A stretch of DNA of 10,664 bases, taken from the NCBI GenBank assembly GCA_017882025.1, contig JADGQG010000054.1:1-10664 (forward strand), written 5' to 3'. The first letter of the stretch is position 1. Every line of letters starts with the position of its first letter. Shown here one piece after another: positions 6,980-10,664 of this stretch. The translations under genes and the position numbers were made by a program. This DNA is from Chloroflexota bacterium (GTDB lineage Bacteria > Chloroflexota > Limnocylindria > Limnocylindrales > CSP1-4). The notes below the pieces were generated by a model. It made no database searches. It saw nothing but the letters and a program-made list of their open reading frames with translations, and was not told the DNA's origin.

Positions 6980-7336
6980 GCAGCCGGATCATCGCAGACA
7001 TCGGTGGATCGGGACCCGCAGCGGTGCGCCGCCGACGGGCGCCCGCGGGACCCGGACAGACGACCCCGCCATCGACTGGCGACCCGGACCGGCGACCTCG
7101 CGATCGGATCACGCGATCGGGTTCGTGGTCGCGGAGAGTGAAGACGCGGCGAATCGCGAGGTTGGCCGCGCTTTCCGAGCACGCCATGGCTCCAGATGAT
7201 CGGCCCAGCCGATACCCCGGACCCTGCAGGCCCTCGCTCCCCGGGCGGAAGACGGGCAGAAGTCGAGCCGGCCCAGACGGCAGGCGTCGACGCCCTGGCG
7301 CACACGGCGGGCATGGACGCATGCCGGCCACCCGGC
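6980..7336. other. Intergenic region without a recognised gene
   Basis: I find no gene here on either strand. Visible structure is limited to a tandem pair of 9-mers, CGCGATCGG, at 7099-7107 and 7112-7120, an inverted repeat ATCGGC-CCA-GCCGAT at 7199-7213, and a CGGGCGCCCG palindrome near 7036-7045. The right end holds the mutase promoter region. Confidence 0.5.
7099..7120. repeat. Tandem 9-bp direct repeat
   Basis: Two copies of CGCGATCGG are separated by ATCA, a 13-bp period. It is about 240 bp upstream of the mutase start in otherwise featureless sequence. It could be a protein-binding site or chance in a CG-rich background. Confidence 0.35.
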
Positions 7337-7342
7337 TAGCAT
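7314..7342 (+). promoter_or_regulatory. Promoter of leaderless mutase mRNA
   Basis: The -10 box TAGCAT (7337-7342, preceded by CGGC) is followed by 7 nt and the ATG at 7350. TGGACG at 7314-7319 matches TTGACA at 4 of 6 positions with an exact 17-bp spacer, the only plausible -35 among the window's promoters. No Shine-Dalgarno is present. Confidence 0.6.
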
Positions 7343-7349
7343 CCCGCTC

Positions 7350-9140
7350 ATGACGTGGCAGGCCAGGAAGCGCGCCTGGGAGCGCGAACGGCTCGACCCG
7401 GCGCAAGCGCGAGCACCGGAGCGATCGACGCGCTTCACGACCATCTCGGACGTGGAGGTGGCGCGCCTCTACGGCCCGTGGGACTGGACAGCACTGGCCG
7501 GCGGCGCGCAAACGGGCGGTGAGGCGACCCAGCGCGACGCGCCCGGCGGGGGAGGGCCCACCGCGGCCGACCACCGCGGGGAGCCGCTCCGGGCTGGCCG
7601 CTGGGATGACTTCGATTCGCTCCGCGACATCGGCTTCCCCGGTGCGCCTCCGTTCACCCGGGGTATCCACCCGACCGGCTACCGAGGGCGCGCCTGGACG
7701 ATGCGGATGTTCGCCGGGTTCGGAGCCGCGGAGGACACGAATGCCCGCTTCCGCGACCTCCTCGCTGCCGGCCAGACGGGCCTCTCCGTCGCGTTTGACA
7801 TGCCGACCCTCTACGGCTACGACACTGATGACCCGGAGGCCGAGGGGGAGTTCGGGACCTGCGGCGTGGCGGTCAGCTCGCTCGCCGACATGGAGGTGCT
7901 CCTCGACGGGCTGCCGCTCGACCGGGTGAGCACGTCGATGACGATCAACTCGCCGGCGGCCCCGATCTGGGCCATGTACATCGTGGCCGCGGAAAAGCGT
8001 GGCGTGCCGCGGGCCGTGCTCGAGGGGACGCTCCAGAACGATATCCTGAAGGAGTTCATCGCCCAGAAGGAGTACCTCTTCCCGCCGGCGCCGTCCCTCC
8101 GCCTCGTCACCGACACGATCGAGTTCGGGACCCGCGAGCTGCCTCGCTGGAACACTGTCTCGATCAGCGGCTACCACATCCGGGAGGCGGGGAGCACCGC
8201 GGTCCAGGAGCTGGCGTTCACGCTGGCCGACGGGATGGCGTACACGGAGGCGGCGCTCGCCCGGGGGCTGCGGGTGGACGAGTTCGCGCCGCGGCTGTCG
8301 TTCTTCTTCAACTCGCATGCGGACTTCTTCGAGGAGATCGCGAAGTTCCGGGCGGCGCGGCGCGTCTGGTGGAAGCTGATGAGCACGCGCTACGGTGCCC
8401 AGAACGAGCGATCGACCTGGCTGCGGTTCCACACCCAGACCGCGGGCGTCAGCCTCACGCCCCAGCAGCCGCTCAACAACCTGACGCGGGTGGCAATCCA
8501 GGCGCTGGCGGCCGTCCTTGGCGGCACCCAGTCGCTCCACACGGACGCGTACGACGAGGCCTGGGCCGTACCGACCGCAGAGGCCGCGCTCCTCGCGCTC
8601 CGCCAGCAGCAGGTCATCGCGGAGGAGACCGGCGTCGCGAGCACCGTCGACCCGCTGGGCGGGAGCTGGTTCGTGGAGTCGCTGACGAACCGCACCGAGC
8701 GCGAGGTCTGGCGCTATCTCGACGAGATCGATGCGCGGGGCGGGATGGTCGCGGCGGTTGCCCAGGGCTATCCGCAGCGCGAGATCGCGGACGCGGCGTA
8801 CCGATTCCAGCGCGAGGTGGACGCGGGGGAGCGCCGGATCGTCGGCATGAACTCCCACGTCGACCCCGACGAGGTGCTCGCGGTGCCGCTCCTCCAGGTG
8901 CCCGCCGGCTCGCTGGAGCGCCATCTCGCGCGCCTGGAGCGCACGCGCCGCGAGCGGGATCCGGGCGCGGTGTCCGCTGCGCTCGCCGGCCTGCGGGACG
9001 CGGCCGGGGCCGCGGAGTCGTCCGCTACGAACCTGATGCCGCACTTCCTCCGCTGCGCGGTCGCGTACGTCACGCTCGGCGAGCAGTGCCGGGTGCTGCG
9101 GGAAGTCTTCGGCGAGTACCGCGAGCCGGTCGCGATCTGA
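7350..9140 (+). CDS. Acyl-CoA mutase large subunit, isobutyryl-CoA mutase type (methylmalonyl-CoA mutase family)
   Basis: This is the substrate-binding TIM-barrel subunit of an adenosylcobalamin-dependent acyl-CoA mutase, 596 residues. Family blocks are intact: YRGRAWTMRMFAGFG (111-125), GLSVAFDMPT (144-153), TLQNDILKEF (227-236), SISGYHIREAG (271-281), FAPRLSFFFNSHADFFEEIAKFRAAR and GGTQSLHTDAYDEA. Against Propionibacterium methylmalonyl-CoA mutase the offset is a constant 32: Q229 equals Q197 and H276 equals H244, but F121 replaces Y89 and Q239 replaces R207. Phe/Gln is the published signature of isobutyryl-CoA mutase (IcmA), so isobutyryl-CoA/n-butyryl-CoA is the likelier substrate pair. 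There is no B12-binding domain; a separate small subunit is needed and none is encoded here. A Gly-rich insert at about 48-84 interrupts the N-terminal arm. Automatic annotation will probably say methylmalonyl-CoA mutase. Confidence 0.9.
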   Translation: MTWQARKRAWERERLDPAQARAPERSTRFTTISDVEVARLYGPWDWTALAGGAQTGGEATQRDAPGGGGPTAADHRGEPLRAGRWDDFDSLRDIGFPGAPPFTRGIHPTGYRGRAWTMRMFAGFGAAEDTNARFRDLLAAGQTGLSVAFDMPTLYGYDTDDPEAEGEFGTCGVAVSSLADMEVLLDGLPLDRVSTSMTINSPAAPIWAMYIVAAEKRGVPRAVLEGTLQNDILKEFIAQKEYLFPPAPSLRLVTDTIEFGTRELPRWNTVSISGYHIREAGSTAVQELAFTLADGMAYTEAALARGLRVDEFAPRLSFFFNSHADFFEEIAKFRAARRVWWKLMSTRYGAQNERSTWLRFHTQTAGVSLTPQQPLNNLTRVAIQALAAVLGGTQSLHTDAYDEAWAVPTAEAALLALRQQQVIAEETGVASTVDPLGGSWFVESLTNRTEREVWRYLDEIDARGGMVAAVAQGYPQREIADAAYRFQREVDAGERRIVGMNSHVDPDEVLAVPLLQVPAGSLERHLARLERTRRERDPGAVSAALAGLRDAAGAAESSATNLMPHFLRCAVAYVTLGEQCRVLREVFGEYREPVAI

Positions 9141-9239
9141 ATCCGGCGGCCGGGTCCGCGGTGCGCGTGCCACCCAGCAAGATCGGAAGCGAGAGCCGGG
9201 CCATTCCGGATTCGGGCGCCCGTGCGACGAGTGGCGGGC

Positions 9240-9245
9240 TACCAT
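9240..9245 (+). promoter_or_regulatory. -10 box of leaderless DinB-family mRNA
   Basis: GGGC-TACCAT is followed by 6 nt and the ATG at 9252, with no Shine-Dalgarno. It decides between the ATG at 9252 and an earlier in-frame start at 9222. Confidence 0.62.
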
Positions 9246-9251
9246 CCGGGC

Positions 9252-9728
9252 ATGTACTTCGATGCGCTTTCCTTTCTCGAGGACGAACGGGACGCCTGGC
9301 GCCCGTACGAGGGCCTCTTCACGCTGACGCCTGCCCAGCTCGAGCTGCCTGTCGCCGGCCCGGATCGCTGGTCCGGGCGGGACCTCCTGGGCCACCTCGT
9401 CTTCTGGCAGGAGCGCGCGCTTTCCGTGGCGCGCGAGCTGGCCGTCGGCGAGACGAGCGCCTCGCGCATGCGCGGGGAGGCCGAGTGGGACGCTCGGGGC
9501 GACGCGATCAACGATGATGCGCTGGCAGCCTGGCGGGCGCTGCCGCTCGATGAGCTGCTCGATCGCGCACGCACGGTCGCGGGAGAGCTGCGCGGCCACC
9601 TGACGGTCGTGCCCGAGGCCCGCTGGCTCAAGAACGGCGAGGTCCAGGCGTTCTTTGCGAGTGAGACGATCGACCACTACGCCGATCACGCGGTCGACCT
9701 CGCCGTGATCCTCGCCGCGGCCCGATGA
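9252..9728 (+). CDS. DinB-fold metal-binding protein
   Basis: This 158-residue protein has the DinB/YfiT-like four-helix fold. The metal-ligand pattern of the superfamily is visible: H48 in the helix DLLGHLVFWQE, then H142 and H146 in TIDHYADHAVDL (HxxxH near the C-terminus). Members include thiol-dependent S-transferases (bacillithiol or mycothiol partners), maleylpyruvate isomerase and ClbS-like hydrolases; most genomic copies are uncharacterised, so no reaction is assigned. Starting at 9252 puts the first helix (FDALSFLEDERDAW) at the N-terminus as usual, while the earlier start at 9222 would add ten residues encoded across the -10 box. Its stop overlaps the next gene's start by ATGA, so the two are translationally coupled. 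Confidence 0.82.
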   Translation: MYFDALSFLEDERDAWRPYEGLFTLTPAQLELPVAGPDRWSGRDLLGHLVFWQERALSVARELAVGETSASRMRGEAEWDARGDAINDDALAAWRALPLDELLDRARTVAGELRGHLTVVPEARWLKNGEVQAFFASETIDHYADHAVDLAVILAAAR

Positions 9729-10138
9729 CGGAGCCGACGCTCGCGGCACTCCTCGCGGAGGGGGCGGGGCTGCTCGAGGAGACAGCGGCCGTCCCGACGG
9801 TGCAGGGGACCGACTACTACCTGGACGACGTCCTGTTTGCGTCTCTCGCCGGCGGCGTTGCCGAGTTCCACCTCCGCGACGAAGTCGGCGCGGTGGCGCT
9901 TCGAACCCCGGACGTGACGTCCTCGGCGCGGGGCGCGGGCTGGGTGCGATTCGCGCCGAGGCGGCTCGACGGGCATGCCCGGGACCGCGCGCTCGCCTGG
10001 CTCGAGAGCGCGTGGCGGCGCGCCGACGCGGAGCTCTCCGGCATCGTGGCCCTTGACGGCGGCGAAGGGGGCGGTGGGGCGGATGGGCCCGAGGACGATT
10101 CAGAGTTCGACGACGATGGGGAGGGCCCGGACGGCTGA
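9725..10138 (+). CDS. Hypothetical protein with acidic tail, coupled to the DinB gene
   Basis: I do not recognise this 137-residue protein. Residues 1-25 form an amphipathic helix, about 28-65 look like a short beta-rich region (YYLDDVLFASL, AEFHLRD, GAVALRT), then come a GWVRFAPRR strand and a helix, RDRALAWLESAWRRADAEL (about 86-104). From about 110 the chain turns into a Gly/Asp/Glu tail (DGGEGGGGADGPEDDSEFDD and onward) that is probably disordered and strongly acidic. There are no cysteines, no signal peptide and no catalytic motif. The ATG shares ATGA with the DinB-family stop and has no Shine-Dalgarno of its own, so expression probably depends on re-initiation after the upstream gene. 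The pairing suggests joint function, but that is inference. Confidence 0.75.
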   Translation: MTEPTLAALLAEGAGLLEETAAVPTVQGTDYYLDDVLFASLAGGVAEFHLRDEVGAVALRTPDVTSSARGAGWVRFAPRRLDGHARDRALAWLESAWRRADAELSGIVALDGGEGGGGADGPEDDSEFDDDGEGPDG

Positions 10139-10156
10139 GGGCCGAGCCCGGAATCG

Positions 10157-10191
10157 GACCGCCCTGCCCGGCTGGGCCGGGCGGGGCGGTC
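10157..10191. terminator. Long GC hairpin, probable bidirectional terminator
   Basis: Arms 10157-10172 and 10176-10191 pair over 16 bp with a single T-G wobble (10165 with 10183) around the loop TGG. The hairpin begins 19 nt after the stop at 10138 and lies downstream of the convergent thioredoxin gene, so it fits both ends. No U-tract follows, as is common for hairpins in very GC-rich genomes. Confidence 0.7.
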
Positions 10192-10237
10192 GGTCGAGTG
10201 GCGGACGCGCGGCCGAGGAGCACCGCGCGTCGATGGA

Positions 10238-10582
10238 TCAGCTGGCGGGCTTCGCGTAGGTCGGCAGGCCGAAGCGCTGCTCGAGCTGGTCGGCGGGCTG
10301 GAAGCCGACGACGCCCATCGGCTGCTTGCCCTCGCCGGGGAAGAACGCGATGGTCGGGATGCTCATGATGTTGAAGGTCCGGCTGAGGCCGGGGTTCGCG
10401 TCGACGTCGACCTTGACGACGTCCACGGCGCCGTCGTACTTCTGGGCGAGCTTCTCGAGCTCCGGTGCGACGAGCTTGCAGGGGCCGCACCAGGCGGCCC
10501 AGAAGTCGACGATCACGGGGCGCTCGGCCTTCAGGACGAGCGCTTCAAAGGTGGTGTCGGTTGCGTGCTTGATCTCGACCAT
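10238..10582 (-). CDS. trxA: Thioredoxin
   Basis: This is a complete 114-residue classical thioredoxin, a cytoplasmic dithiol reductant recycled by thioredoxin reductase. Active site WCGPC at 31-35 (C32, C35), preceding strand PVIVDFWAAW with the buried Asp26, DVDANPGLSRTFNIMSIPTI with cis-Pro76, and a C-terminal Gly-containing strand-helix (GVVGFQPADQLEQRF). There is no signal peptide, so it is not the Dsb/ResA type. The ATG at 10582 gives the usual MVEIKHATDTTFE start. A Shine-Dalgarno-like GAGAAAGGA lies 11 nt upstream and the preceding minus-strand gene ends only 46 bp before it, so it is probably a downstream operon gene. trxA is used as the generic symbol; a paralogue is possible. Confidence 0.96.
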   Translation of the reverse strand: MVEIKHATDTTFEALVLKAERPVIVDFWAAWCGPCKLVAPELEKLAQKYDGAVDVVKVDVDANPGLSRTFNIMSIPTIAFFPGEGKQPMGVVGFQPADQLEQRFGLPTYAKPAS

Positions 10583-10593
10583 CGGTCGGGAAA

Positions 10594-10602
10594 TCCTTTC
10601 TC
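10594..10602 (-). promoter_or_regulatory. Ribosome binding site of thioredoxin
   Basis: On the minus strand GAGAAAGGA is strongly complementary to the 16S rRNA 3' end, but sits 11 nt from the ATG at 10582, slightly longer than ideal. No -10 box at leaderless spacing is present. Confidence 0.5.
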
Positions 10603-10628
10603 CCGGCTGAGCGGGCGCGAAGGCTTGC

Positions 10629-10664
10629 CTAGCCGGCCAGCCCCTGGATGAGACGGTAGGCTTC
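10629..10664 (-). CDS. C-terminal fragment of an upstream minus-strand gene
   Basis: Reading in from the window edge on the minus strand, eleven codons give EAYRLIQGLAG followed by TAG. The helix-like ending and G/C third positions look like a true protein C-terminus rather than spacer, and the distance to thioredoxin suits an operon. It is far too short to identify. Confidence 0.4.
   Translation of the reverse strand, partial: EAYRLIQGLAG

Noticed and set aside
7024..7190. A minus-strand frame starting MACSESAANLAIRR in the gap before the mutase
   Set aside because: The first 30 residues look mildly protein-like, but the frame then becomes Arg/Pro-rich. There is no leaderless -10 box, the only Shine-Dalgarno-like bases (GGAG) lie just 2-3 nt from the ATG, and I can name no domain.
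7350..9140. Assignment as ordinary methylmalonyl-CoA mutase large subunit
   Set aside because: Family membership is right, but the two substrate-specificity positions are Phe and Gln rather than Tyr and Arg.
9222..9251. An earlier in-frame start for the DinB-family gene
   Set aside because: The added ten residues are encoded across the -10 box at 9240-9245, and the first family helix begins just after the ATG at 9252.
6855..10490. A minus-strand open frame of about 1200 codons antisense to the mutase, DinB and thioredoxin regions
   Set aside because: Its product is Arg/Pro/Ala/His-rich without any domain, and it opposes four well-supported genes. Long antisense frames are expected in high-GC sequence with G/C third positions.

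Overview
The window is about 70% GC with strong G/C bias at third codon positions. It carries an ordinary chromosomal gene mix: a DUF4032 kinase-like protein, a drug-exporter-type ABC pair, a cobalamin-dependent acyl-CoA mutase, thioredoxin and DinB-fold proteins. DUF4032, the leaderless promoters and the split-type mutase point to a Chloroflexota or Actinomycetota soil/freshwater bacterium, with a Limnocylindria-like Chloroflexota as my best guess. There is no rRNA or other taxonomic marker, so this is inference. I see no IS element, phage gene, CRISPR array, tRNA or rRNA.

Layout. At 1-1212 (+) lies the 3' part of a DUF4032 gene, cut by the window edge. At 1334-3404 (+) is a two-gene ABC exporter operon (ATPase, then ABC-2 permease) ending in a GC hairpin. 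At 5098-3470 (-) is an operon of a membrane-anchored alpha/beta hydrolase followed by a small nitroreductase. Back to back with it, 5137-5970 (+) encodes a J-domain protein with an ExoX-like C-terminal module. A roughly 400-bp gap follows, then a small lipoprotein (6377-6979, +) and a second gap of about 370 bp. At 7350-9140 (+) is an acyl-CoA mutase large subunit whose active-site residues match isobutyryl-CoA mutase rather than methylmalonyl-CoA mutase. At 9252-10138 (+) a DinB-fold protein is translationally coupled to an unknown protein with an acidic tail. A strong hairpin separates these from a convergent thioredoxin gene (10582-10238, -), which is preceded by the last codons of another minus-strand gene.

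The most informative pattern is regulatory. Five genes that open transcription units (hydrolase, J-domain protein, lipoprotein, mutase, DinB protein) have a TA(C/G)NNT -10 box ending 6 or 7 nt before the ATG, with no Shine-Dalgarno, as expected for leaderless mRNAs. Genes inside or further down operons (permease, nitroreductase, probably thioredoxin) instead have Shine-Dalgarno sequences. This pattern settles several start codons. The hydrolase and J-domain promoters overlap within 38 bp and should exclude each other.
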